DNA of 32,738 nucleotides from positions 1 through 32,738 of IMG/VR virus record IMGVR_UViG_3300033141_003935; one strand, given 5' to 3'. The notes beneath the pieces are model-generated. The model was given only the letters and a program-made list of their open reading frames with translations, did no database searches and was not told the DNA's origin. Within the stretch, counting starts at the first letter, position 1, and each line of letters starts with the position of its first letter. Of this stretch, positions 1 through 6,829 are shown piece after piece. The position numbers were made by a program, and so were the translations under genes. Origin of the DNA: a virus.

Positions 1-1
1 A

Positions 2-394
2 TTAAAAGATTTGAAAAGTTTAGAAGATAGGGTTTGTGAAGAAGGTTTAGAATATTTCAAAACGAATTTTCCGAAGGGTGCAAAGGTTATAGATGTAATT
101 AGGAGATTGGAAGATGTAAAAAATCCAACAGGTTGGATCGGTTGGCTTTGTGATGTTTTTAAACTTACTTACGAAGCTAAAAAATGGTACAAGAACGGAC
201 AACTTAGATCTAATTGCAATTGCAAAGATGGGCAAAAGCATGGGCTTTGTCAGGGGCGGTACGAAAACGGAGACCTTGAATTTAGTTATAATTATAAAGA
301 TGATCAAAGGCACGGGCTTTGTCAGGAGTGGCATTCGAACGGGCAACTTTGGTCAAGTCGCAATTATAAAGATGGTGCATTAATAGAGGTCTAA
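2..394 (+). CDS. MORN_2-repeat protein, 5' end outside window (partial)
   Basis: The gene is open to the left edge; comparison with its neighbours shows that only about the first 10 codons are missing. The visible 130 residues hold the rest of the family N-terminal domain (CEEGLEYFKTNF, then VIDVIRRLE and WIGWLCDVFKLTYEAK). Three MORN_2-type repeats of 24 residues follow (WYKNGQLRS..., RYENGDLEF..., WHSNGQLWS...), the last one cut short at YKDGALIEV. MORN_2 repeats are typical of YwqK-like proteins; the biochemical role is unknown. It heads a tandem series of paralogues and is followed after 4 bp by a broken copy. The first internal in-frame initiation codon (TTG at 11) lies inside the conserved domain and is not a credible start. 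Confidence 0.8.
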   Translation, partial: LKDLKSLEDRVCEEGLEYFKTNFPKGAKVIDVIRRLEDVKNPTGWIGWLCDVFKLTYEAKKWYKNGQLRSNCNCKDGQKHGLCQGRYENGDLEFSYNYKDDQRHGLCQEWHSNGQLWSSRNYKDGALIEV

Positions 395-398
395 ACGC

Positions 399-936
399 AT
401 GGATAATTTAGAAAAGTTTATTACATTAAAAGATTTGAAAAGTTTAGAAGATAGGGTTTGTGAAGAAGGTTTAGAATATTTCAAAACGAATTGTAATTAG
501 GAGATTGGAAGACGTAAAAACTACAACATGTTGGATTGGTTGGCTTTGTATTGCTTTCAAACTTACTTACGAAGCTAAACGTTGGTACGAAAACGGGCAA
601 TTTCGATCTATTCGCAATTGCAAAGATGGTCAAAAGCACGGACTTTGTAAAGAATGGTACGAAAACGGACAACTTCGATCTAATTGCAATTGCAAAGATG
701 GTCGAAGACACGGACTTTGTCAAGATTGGTACGAGAGCGGGAAGCTTTGGTCAAGTTTTAATTACAAAGATGGTAAAGAGCATGGGCTTTGTCAAGATTG
801 GCATGAGAACGAGCAACTTTGGTCAAATTGTAATTACAAAGATGGTAAGCTACACGGACTTTCTCAAGATTGGAACGAGAGCGGGCAGATTTTATCTGAC
901 GATACCTATAAAGATGGTCATTTAATAAAGGGCTAA
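399..936 (+). pseudogene. Broken MORN_2-repeat paralogue (26-bp deletion, frameshift)
   Basis: Starts with ATG at 399 right after the previous stop, with MDNLEKFITLKDL as in the paralogues, but terminates at TAG 498-500 after 33 codons. Aligning the DNA with the preceding gene shows that 26 bp were lost after AAAACGAATT (near 492), removing the PKGAKVID part of the N-domain and shifting frame. The original frame resumes at about 501 and runs to the stop at 934-936, encoding the rest of the N-domain (EDVKTTTCWIGWLC) and five MORN_2 repeats. A TTG at 505 could restart translation of a 143-residue repeat-only product, but no good ribosome site precedes it. The repeats show no further stops, so the break is probably recent. 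Confidence 0.8.
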
Positions 937-938
937 TT

Positions 939-1427
939 ATGAGTAATTTAGAAAAATTTATAACATTAAAAGATTTGGAAGATTTGGAAGCTTGCGAGAA
1001 AGGCTTAAATTATTTCAAAACGAACTTTTCGAATGGCGCAAAGGTTATAGATGTAATTAAGAAATTAGAAGGTTCAAAAACTACAACAAGTTGGGTTTTT
1101 TGGCTTTGCAAAGCTTTCAAGCTTACTTATGAAGTCAAACGTTGGTACGAAAACGAGCAACTTTGGTCAAATTGTAATTACAAAGATGGTAAACTACACG
1201 GACTTTGTCAAGATTGGCACAAAAACGGACAATCTCTAACAAGTTATAATTACAAAGATGGTAAGGAGCATGGGCTTTGTCGATGGTGGTATTCAGATGG
1301 GCAACTTAGATTTAGTTATAATTACAAAGACGGTCAATGGCATGGGCTTTGTCGAGAATGGCACGAAAACGGACAACTTCAAACTAGTTACAATTATAAA
1401 GATGGTGAATTAATAATAGAGGATTAA
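939..1427 (+). CDS. MORN_2-repeat protein with family N-terminal domain
   Basis: 162 residues. Residues 1-65 are the family N-domain: MSNLEKFITLKDL, an acidic spacer, C-x3-GLNYFKTNF, NGAKVIDVIKKLE, then a tryptophan-rich segment ending in FKLTYE. Four 24-residue MORN_2 repeats follow, from WYENEQLWS to the truncated last unit ending YKDGELIIED. No signal peptide or membrane segment is visible, so a cytoplasmic location is likely. The start lies 2 bp after the previous stop, with an AAAGGG ribosome site inside the end of the previous gene, implying translational coupling along the array. The second repeat is unusual (QSLTSY). Function unknown; the repeat type matches YwqK-like proteins, often labelled antitoxin components without firm proof. 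Confidence 0.85.
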   Translation: MSNLEKFITLKDLEDLEACEKGLNYFKTNFSNGAKVIDVIKKLEGSKTTTSWVFWLCKAFKLTYEVKRWYENEQLWSNCNYKDGKLHGLCQDWHKNGQSLTSYNYKDGKEHGLCRWWYSDGQLRFSYNYKDGQWHGLCREWHENGQLQTSYNYKDGELIIED

Positions 1428-1429
1428 TT

Positions 1430-1651
1430 ATGAAAATTGTTAATATACGAAGTAAATTATGTAAACTAGAGCAATCTTTAAGTAGTGTTATTTTATATCA
1501 CGAAAACAACCATACGACATTTTTTAAAAATAATCAGAAGCTAGAAATGTTTAAGCAGGTTAGATTTGCTATTCGGCAAGCTATTCAGACAATTGATGAT
1601 TACGAATTTGAATCATTAAATAAAGGGGCTGATTATGAAATTAATATTTAA
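1430..1651 (+). CDS. Small hypothetical protein
   Basis: 73 residues, starting 2 bp after the preceding MORN_2 gene, with AGAGGA as ribosome site. The sequence (MKIVNIRSKLCKLEQSL...) looks helical, with no membrane segment and no motif I recognise. The stop overlaps the start of the next reading frame (ATG at 1635). It belongs to a three-gene insert, with the next ORF and a VRR-NUC nuclease gene, that interrupts the MORN_2 gene series. The clean ribosome site and spacing support it as real; a function cannot be assigned. Confidence 0.6.
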   Translation: MKIVNIRSKLCKLEQSLSSVILYHENNHTTFFKNNQKLEMFKQVRFAIRQAIQTIDDYEFESLNKGADYEINI

Positions 1652-1964
1652 TGTTAAGATTTTTATACAACTTCTTTTGATGGCTTTTTTTATTGGATCA
1701 ATCTCATTTATTTTAAAATATTGTAGTTGCGGTCAACTTGAGATGAAATCTTTAATACTTATTAAAAATGATTTTCGAATAATTAAAGATAGATTGGAGA
1801 AGTTGTTATTTATGCCTCAAAAGGGCATATGCGTTGTCAATTATAATTTTTTAATATATCTTCATAAGCATCATATATATAATTTTTTAAGGGTAGCTTA
1901 CTATGAAGATTGTTATCAGAGAACGCATCGTAAAACAAAAGATAGCGAAGTTGCTGAGGTGTAA
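1635..1964 (+). CDS. Putative small membrane protein (uncertain)
   Basis: 109-residue frame starting at ATG 1635, preceded by AAAGGGG, with a 17-bp overlap with the upstream gene. Residues 7-28 (FIQLLLMAFFIGSISFILKY) form one clear hydrophobic segment, suggesting an N-terminally anchored inner-membrane protein with a basic, helical tail. Its 3' end overlaps the VRR-NUC gene by 62 bp, more than its neighbours show, so the last ~20 residues may be fortuitous. No homologue recognised. It could be a small phage membrane protein of the kind often found between early genes. Confidence 0.45.
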   Translation: MKLIFNVKIFIQLLLMAFFIGSISFILKYCSCGQLEMKSLILIKNDFRIIKDRLEKLLFMPQKGICVVNYNFLIYLHKHHIYNFLRVAYYEDCYQRTHRKTKDSEVAEV

Positions 1965-2193
1965 CGGTGTATTTTATTTTATGCCGCAATCCGGCATTTA
2001 TGGAAAGGCGGGCATTGCAGATTTTGTTTGCTGTGTTGATGGTCGTTTTCTCGCTATAGAAGCTAAAGGAAGTAATGGGAAACAGACAGAACTGCAAAAA
2101 CAAAATGAATTAGCTGTGAAAAAAGCGAATGGAACTTATTTATTAATCGATGATAAAAATATATCGCAGCTAGAAAAGTTTATTGTTGGTTAA
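1903..2193 (+). CDS. VRR-NUC domain nuclease
   Basis: 96 residues covering a complete stand-alone VRR-NUC domain, a PD-(D/E)XK-type nuclease fold common in phages and linked to structure-specific cleavage (Holliday junction or flap processing). Visible family features: GKAGIADFVCCVDGRF with the catalytic Asp (the usual G-x-P-D appears as GIAD), FLAIEAKG with the catalytic E-x-K, then TELQKQNELAVKKANG with the Gln-containing helix and Gly. The start at 1903 has AAGGG 9 bp upstream. Placement amid replication genes fits processing of replication or recombination intermediates. It overlaps the preceding small membrane ORF, and the next MORN_2 gene follows after 13 bp. Confidence 0.85.
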   Translation: MKIVIRERIVKQKIAKLLRCNGVFYFMPQSGIYGKAGIADFVCCVDGRFLAIEAKGSNGKQTELQKQNELAVKKANGTYLLIDDKNISQLEKFIVG

Positions 2194-2206
2194 TATAGGA
2201 CTAATT

Positions 2207-2749
2207 ATGAGTAATTTAGAAAAGTTTATAACATCTAAAGATTTGAAAGCGTGCAAAGAAGGTTTAGATTATTTTAAAACGAACTTTCCGAATGGTGTGA
2301 AGGTTATAGATGTGATTAAGAAATTGGAAGACGTAAAAAATTCAACAGGTTGGATTTTTTGGTTATGCAAAGCATTTAAACTAGATTATATAGCTAAAAA
2401 TTGGTACGAGAGCGGACAACTTCGAACAAATTGCAATTTCAAAGATGGTCAATGGCACGGACTTTGTCAGGGATGGTTTAAAAGCGGAAAGCTTTGGTCA
2501 AGTTATAATTACAAAGATGGTCAATGGCACGGACTTTGTCAGGGATGGTTTGAAAGCGGAAAGCTTTGGTCAAGTCATAATTACAAAGATGGTCAATGGC
2601 ATGGGCTTTGTCGAGAATGGCACGAAAACGGGCAGCTTAAATCTAGTTATTTTTACAAAGAGGATCAAAAGCACGGACTTTGTCGAGAATGGTCTGAAAG
2701 CGGAAAGCTTCGATGTAGTGATGTTTTTAAAGACGATACGTTAAAATAG
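2207..2749 (+). CDS. MORN_2-repeat protein with family N-terminal domain
   Basis: 180 residues from ATG 2207, chosen over an in-frame TTG at 2183 because MSNLEKFIT is the shared family start and AGGA sits just upstream. The N-domain (KACKEGLDYFKTNF, NGVKVIDVIKKLE, WIFWLCKAFKLD) is followed by five 24-residue repeats. Repeats two and three (WFKSGKLWSS, WFESGKLWSS) are almost identical at the DNA level, a recent 72-bp duplication. Several units carry E-S-G-K-L in place of E-N-G-Q-L. The last repeat ends with DVFKDDTLK. Cytoplasmic, function unknown; the next paralogue starts 8 bp after its stop. Confidence 0.85.
   Translation: MSNLEKFITSKDLKACKEGLDYFKTNFPNGVKVIDVIKKLEDVKNSTGWIFWLCKAFKLDYIAKNWYESGQLRTNCNFKDGQWHGLCQGWFKSGKLWSSYNYKDGQWHGLCQGWFESGKLWSSHNYKDGQWHGLCREWHENGQLKSSYFYKEDQKHGLCREWSESGKLRCSDVFKDDTLK
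2474..2617 (+). repeat. Tandem 72-bp repeat unit duplication
   Basis: Two neighbouring 72-bp units (2474-2545 and 2546-2617) inside a MORN_2 gene share nearly all bases, including synonymous positions, differing by A/G in the third codon, a C/T in the tyrosine/histidine codon and changes near the end. The match extends upstream through GGTCAATGGCACGGACTTTG. This indicates recent slippage or unequal recombination rather than protein-level convergence. Confidence 0.8.
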
Positions 2750-2757
2750 GACTAAGC

Positions 2758-3309
2758 ATGAGTAATTTAGAAAAGTTTATAACATCTAAAGATTTGGAAA
2801 GATTAAAAGCTTGCAAAAAAGGCTTAAATTATTTCAAAACGAACTTTTCGAATGGCGCGAAGGTTATAGATGTGATTAAGAAATTGGAAGATATAAAAAC
2901 TACAACAAGTTGGATTGATTGGCTTTGCGATGTTTTTAAACTTACTTATAGGGCTAAAGAATGGTATCCAAACGGACAACTCGCGTCAAGTTATAACTAC
3001 AAAGATGGTCTATATCATGGGCTTTGTCTGAATTGGTATCCAAACGGACAGCTTTGGTCCAGCGATGTTTGTAAAAATGGTCGAAGGCACGGACTTTGTT
3101 TGGATTGGTACTCAACAGGACAACTCCAAACTAGTTACAATTGTAAAGACGGTCGAAGACACGGACTTTGTTTGGATTGGTACTCAACAGGACAACTCCA
3201 AACTAGTTATAATTACAAAGATGGTAAAGAGCATGGGCTTTGTGAAACCTGGCATTCAAACGGGCAGCTTTGGTCCAGCGATATTTATAAAGATGGTAAA
3301 TTAATGTAG
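2758..3309 (+). CDS. MORN_2-repeat protein with family N-terminal domain
   Basis: 183 residues. The N-domain runs to about residue 66 (MSNLEKFITSKDLERLKACKK..., YFKTNF, VIDVIKKLE, WIDWLCDVFKLTYRAK). Five repeats follow: two of the WYPNGQL type, two of the WYSTGQLQTS type that are DNA-level duplicates, and a last WHSNGQLWSSDIYKDGKLM unit. AGGACTAAGC precedes the ATG. The WYPNGQL and WYSTGQL units are specific to this member, so the paralogues differ mostly in the residues around the turn of each repeat. No membrane segment. Role unknown; same translationally coupled series as its neighbours. Confidence 0.85.
   Translation: MSNLEKFITSKDLERLKACKKGLNYFKTNFSNGAKVIDVIKKLEDIKTTTSWIDWLCDVFKLTYRAKEWYPNGQLASSYNYKDGLYHGLCLNWYPNGQLWSSDVCKNGRRHGLCLDWYSTGQLQTSYNCKDGRRHGLCLDWYSTGQLQTSYNYKDGKEHGLCETWHSNGQLWSSDIYKDGKLM
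3106..3249 (+). repeat. Tandem 72-bp repeat unit duplication
   Basis: The units 3106-3177 and 3178-3249 are a recent direct duplication inside the MORN_2 gene. The first ~45 bp (TGGTACTCAACAGGACAACT and beyond) are identical, and the preceding CGAAG[G/A]CACGGACTTTG is also shared. Differences are concentrated towards the end of the second unit. Confidence 0.8.
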
Positions 3310-3317
3310 GGCTAATT

Positions 3318-3815
3318 ATGAGTAATTTAGAGAAGTTTATTACATTAAAAGATTTAGAAAATGAAGCTTGTGAAGAAGGGTTAAACTATTTTAAAACGAA
3401 CTTTTCGAATGGCGCGAAGGTTATAGATGTAATTAAGAAATTAGAAGACTCGAAAACTACAGCATGTTGGATTTTTTGGCTTTGTGTTGCTTTCAAGCTT
3501 ACTTACGAAGCTAAAAAATGGTATAAGAAACGTTGGTACAAGAACGAGCAGCTTCTAGCAAATCACAGTTACAAAGATGGTAAGCCGCACGGACTTTGTC
3601 AGGGATGGTATAAGAACGGACAGCTTCAATATAGTTTTAATTATAAAGATGGTAAGGAGCATGGGCTTTGTCAGATTTGGTACGAAAACGGGCAACTTCA
3701 ATCAAGTTATCATTACAAAGATGGTAATGCATATGGAATTTGCTTATTTTGGCACGAAAACGGGCAGCTTTGGTCAGGTTGTGATTACAAAGATGGTTGT
3801 ATTTCCACACAATGA
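3318..3815 (+). CDS. MORN_2-repeat protein with family N-terminal domain
   Basis: 165 residues with the family N-domain (MSNLEKFITLKDLENEACE..., GLNYFKTNF, VIDVIKKLE, WIFWLCVAFKLTYEAK) and four MORN_2 repeats. The junction between domain and first repeat carries a small duplication, K-K-W-Y-K-K-R-W-Y-K, not seen in the other members. The last repeat ends in DYKDGCISTQ rather than the usual acidic tail. The stop TGA (3813-3815) overlaps the ATG of the helicase gene as ATGA, so helicase translation is probably coupled to this gene. Function unknown. Confidence 0.85.
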   Translation: MSNLEKFITLKDLENEACEEGLNYFKTNFSNGAKVIDVIKKLEDSKTTACWIFWLCVAFKLTYEAKKWYKKRWYKNEQLLANHSYKDGKPHGLCQGWYKNGQLQYSFNYKDGKEHGLCQIWYENGQLQSSYHYKDGNAYGICLFWHENGQLWSGCDYKDGCISTQ

Positions 3816-5356
3816 TATATAGAGATAAATATTTAATTTTAGATGGTAAGTTCCCTTTTGGAATTAATAAAGTTATTAAGCATAAGGAAGTTACGATCTT
3901 GCCATGGACTTATGAAAATTATATTTTTTGCCTAAATAATAATATTAAAAATTTACCGTCTCCGATGGAGACTTTTAATTGGTACTTGTCGCCACTAAAA
4001 CCATACGATCATCAGAAAATAACATCAAATTTTTTAGTTTTGAATGAACGGGCTTTTTGTTGGAATGAGGCGGGAACCGGTAAAAGCGCATCTTGTGTTT
4101 GGGCGTATTGCTATCTTATTAAAAACCATCCTTCCATAATACTAAATCCTCGAATGATGATCGTATGCCCTTTATCTACTGTAAAATCAGTGTGGAGCAA
4201 AGAGATTTTTATGATTGCTCCTTATCTACATGTTGCTGAGATATTAGGTAGTCGAGATAGGAAAATTAAATTATTAAAAAAAGATCCTCAGGTTATAATT
4301 GTAAATCACGATGGTATTAAATCATTAAATAGCGAACTAAAAAAATGGAATCCTGCCATCATAATCATTGATGAGAGCACTGCTTTTAAAAATGCAAGGA
4401 CAGATCGATGGCGAGCTTTGAGAAATCTTGTGAAAGATACTGCATATTTATGGTTATTAAGTGGTACGCCTGCACCTCAAGCGCCTACTGATTTGTACGC
4501 TCAGGCAAGACTTGTATGTCCTGAAAAAGTTGGTAGAAGTTTTTTACGTTTTCGTGATTTGGTTATGCGCCAAGCTTCTCAGTATTCCTGGGTAGCCAAA
4601 CCAGACTGGCAAAACATCATTAAAGACGTTATCCAACCTGTTATTAGGTTTTCGCGGGAAGATTGCATTGATTTGCCTGCAGTTGTTGAGCAAAATTACG
4701 AAGTTAGTTTAAGCCTTTTGCAGAAGCAAACTTTTGCAACATTGCGTAAAAGGGCTGTAGTACTAACTCAGGAAGGTACTATAACAGCTGTTAATGAAGG
4801 CGTGATGCGTAACAAGTTATTACAATGTTGCGCTGGGTATGTCTACCTTATTGATGATACAACTGGAGAACGTATAACTAAGGATCTAAATCCTGATAAT
4901 CGCATAAGAGCGTTGCTTGATTTGGTTAACGAGACTGATCGCGGAGTGTTAGTGTTTGCTCCATTTCTAAATGCTATAAAATTTATTTCTAAGCATTTCA
5001 ATGCTAATAAAATTTTATACGATGTTATAACCGGCGAAGTTTCTGTTAAAAAAAGATCTATTATATTTAATAAATTTCAAAAAGGAGAGATTAAAGTTTT
5101 AATCGCGCATCCTAAGACAATGGCTCATGGTGTTACGCTTACTTATGCGGATACTGTAATATGGTATCTGGTAACAAGTGATAATGAGCTTTACGAACAA
5201 GCTAACAGTCGCATACAACGCATTGGGCAATATCATAAAATGCGTATTATACAATTACTCAGTACAAATTTAGAGCAAAACGTTCTAAAAAGATTAAAAC
5301 AAAAGCAAACAATGCAAGGTGTTTTGCTTGAAACGTTGGGGCAAAATAAATTGTAA
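3812..5356 (+). CDS. SNF2-like DEAD/DEAH-box helicase
   Basis: 514 residues, a superfamily 2 ATPase/helicase close in style to the compact SNF2-like enzymes of phages. Visible motifs: Walker A W-N-E-A-G-T-G-K-S near residues 84-92, motif II I-I-D-E-S near 187 (DES instead of DEAH), motif III-like L-S-G-T-P-A-P near 215, and motif VI Q-R-I-G-Q near 469, typical of SNF2 proteins. It lacks the long insertions of chromatin remodellers. Likely role: DNA translocation or strand remodelling in phage replication or recombination. ATG 3812 was chosen because of the ATGA overlap with the MORN_2 gene upstream; a TTG at 3797 is the alternative. A promoter follows its stop. Confidence 0.88.
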   Translation: MIYRDKYLILDGKFPFGINKVIKHKEVTILPWTYENYIFCLNNNIKNLPSPMETFNWYLSPLKPYDHQKITSNFLVLNERAFCWNEAGTGKSASCVWAYCYLIKNHPSIILNPRMMIVCPLSTVKSVWSKEIFMIAPYLHVAEILGSRDRKIKLLKKDPQVIIVNHDGIKSLNSELKKWNPAIIIIDESTAFKNARTDRWRALRNLVKDTAYLWLLSGTPAPQAPTDLYAQARLVCPEKVGRSFLRFRDLVMRQASQYSWVAKPDWQNIIKDVIQPVIRFSREDCIDLPAVVEQNYEVSLSLLQKQTFATLRKRAVVLTQEGTITAVNEGVMRNKLLQCCAGYVYLIDDTTGERITKDLNPDNRIRALLDLVNETDRGVLVFAPFLNAIKFISKHFNANKILYDVITGEVSVKKRSIIFNKFQKGEIKVLIAHPKTMAHGVTLTYADTVIWYLVTSDNELYEQANSRIQRIGQYHKMRIIQLLSTNLEQNVLKRLKQKQTMQGVLLETLGQNKL

Positions 5357-5363
5357 AGATAAC

Positions 5364-5391
5364 TTGACTTTATAATTTAAATTTGTATACT
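5364..5391 (+). promoter_or_regulatory. Sigma70-type promoter
   Basis: TTGACT (5364-5369), a 16-bp spacer and TATACT (5386-5391) lie in the gap between the helicase gene and the fused MORN_2 gene at 5424. The 15-mer AACTTGACTTTATAA (5361-5375) recurs exactly at 13862-13876 in another inter-operon gap, which supports a regulatory role. Confidence 0.65.
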
Positions 5392-5423
5392 AGCCCTATT
5401 GATAATTAAAAAGTAGGTGTTTT

Positions 5424-6827
5424 ATGCCAGTATTGACAGTAGGTAATTTATTGAACGAAGACGAAGTAAGCATGTGTCCATTTTGTAATCAGACGTGTTT
5501 TTATGAAATAGAGTATAACTCTGATTCGTCTACTTTCTTAACTAATACAGCTTGTTTCAGAGCAGGTTGTCGATGTCGTGATGGCTTTATAGTTTCAAAA
5601 ATTGCTACTAATAACTTTGATAGTCTCAGTTCGGAATGGCGTGTGTTTCAAATGATGGGGTTATTAAGTCTTTATGTCCAGTCTGCTAAATTTTGGATAA
5701 GAGAACGGAGACTGGAGGCTAAAGATGGTGAATTAGAAGACAGTAAGGATGATCCTTTAGAAAAGTTTGTAACGTTAGAAGATTTGAAAATATTAGGAAC
5801 TCGCGAGGCAGTCTTAAACTATTTCAAAATGAACTTTACGGTTGGCACGAAGGTTATAGATGTAATTAGGAAATTGGAAGCTGTAAAAATTACAGTAGGT
5901 TGGATTGATTGGCTTTGTGTTGTTTTCAAACTTACTTACGAAGCTAAAGAATGGTACGGAAACGGGCAATTTAAATCTAGTTACAATTATAAAAACGGTC
6001 TAAAACACGGACTTTGTCGATGGTGGTACGAAAACGGACAACTTTGGTCAAGTTATAATTACAAAGATGGTAAGGAACATGGGCTTTGTCAAAGTTGGAA
6101 TTCAGATGAGCAACTTCAATCTAGTTTTAATTACAAAGATGGTGAATTAATAGAAGACCCTAGCGATGATCCTTTGCATAAATTTATAACATTACAAGAT
6201 TTAGAAAATTTAGGAGCTTGTGGAGCAGTCTTAAACTATTTTAAAACAAACTTTCTAAATGGTGCGCAGATTATAGATGTAATTAAGGGATTAGAAGATG
6301 TAAAAACTACAACAGATTGGATTGATTGGCTTTGTGATACTTTCAAACTTACTTACGAAGCTAGACGTTGGTATGAAAACGGGCAACTTAGGTCGAGTTA
6401 CAATTACAAAGATGGTAAAAGGCACGGACTTTTTCAACGTTGGTCTTCAGATGGGCGATTTCGATTTAGTTGTAATTATAGCGATGGTCCTTTAGAAAAA
6501 TTTATAACATTAAAAGATTTGGAAAGATTAGGAGCTTGCAAAGAAGTCTTAGAATATTTCAAAACGAACTTTCTAAATGGTGCACAGATTATAGATGTAA
6601 TTAAGGGATTAGAAGATATAAAAACTACAACATGTTGGATTGATTGGCTTTGTGAAGCTTTCAAGCTTACTTATAAAGCTAGATGTTGGCACAAAAACGG
6701 GCAGCTTAGGTCAAGTTATAATTACAAAGATGGTCAATGGTATGGACTTTGTAAAGAATGGCACGAAAACGGACAACTTCGAAATAGTTACACTTATGAT
6801 GATGGTGGATTAATAGTAAAGGGCTAA
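5424..6827 (+). CDS. Zinc-ribbon protein fused to three N-domain/MORN_2 modules
   Basis: 467 residues. Residues 1-60 contain C-P-F-C...C...G-C-R-C, a zinc-ribbon arrangement resembling small phage proteins of the Lar (restriction alleviation) type; this resemblance is weak. After a linker, three complete family modules follow in one frame: N-domain starting LEKFVTLEDL plus three repeats, N-domain LHKFITLQDL plus two repeats, and N-domain LEKFITLKDL plus two repeats. The last two modules join directly (NYSDGPLEKF), as if intergenic starts and stops had been lost between former separate genes. ATG 5424 follows GTAGGTG, and a TTGACT-16-TATACT promoter lies just upstream. The role is unknown; the fusion suggests that several N-domain/MORN_2 modules can act in one chain. 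Confidence 0.8.
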   Translation: MPVLTVGNLLNEDEVSMCPFCNQTCFYEIEYNSDSSTFLTNTACFRAGCRCRDGFIVSKIATNNFDSLSSEWRVFQMMGLLSLYVQSAKFWIRERRLEAKDGELEDSKDDPLEKFVTLEDLKILGTREAVLNYFKMNFTVGTKVIDVIRKLEAVKITVGWIDWLCVVFKLTYEAKEWYGNGQFKSSYNYKNGLKHGLCRWWYENGQLWSSYNYKDGKEHGLCQSWNSDEQLQSSFNYKDGELIEDPSDDPLHKFITLQDLENLGACGAVLNYFKTNFLNGAQIIDVIKGLEDVKTTTDWIDWLCDTFKLTYEARRWYENGQLRSSYNYKDGKRHGLFQRWSSDGRFRFSCNYSDGPLEKFITLKDLERLGACKEVLEYFKTNFLNGAQIIDVIKGLEDIKTTTCWIDWLCEAFKLTYKARCWHKNGQLRSSYNYKDGQWYGLCKEWHENGQLRNSYTYDDGGLIVKG

Positions 6828-6829
6828 TT

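Noticed and set aside
939-3815. A CRISPR-like or satellite-type array because of regular 72-bp spacing.
   Set aside because: The periodicity is a protein-coding repeat, in frame, without unique spacers between identical short repeats.
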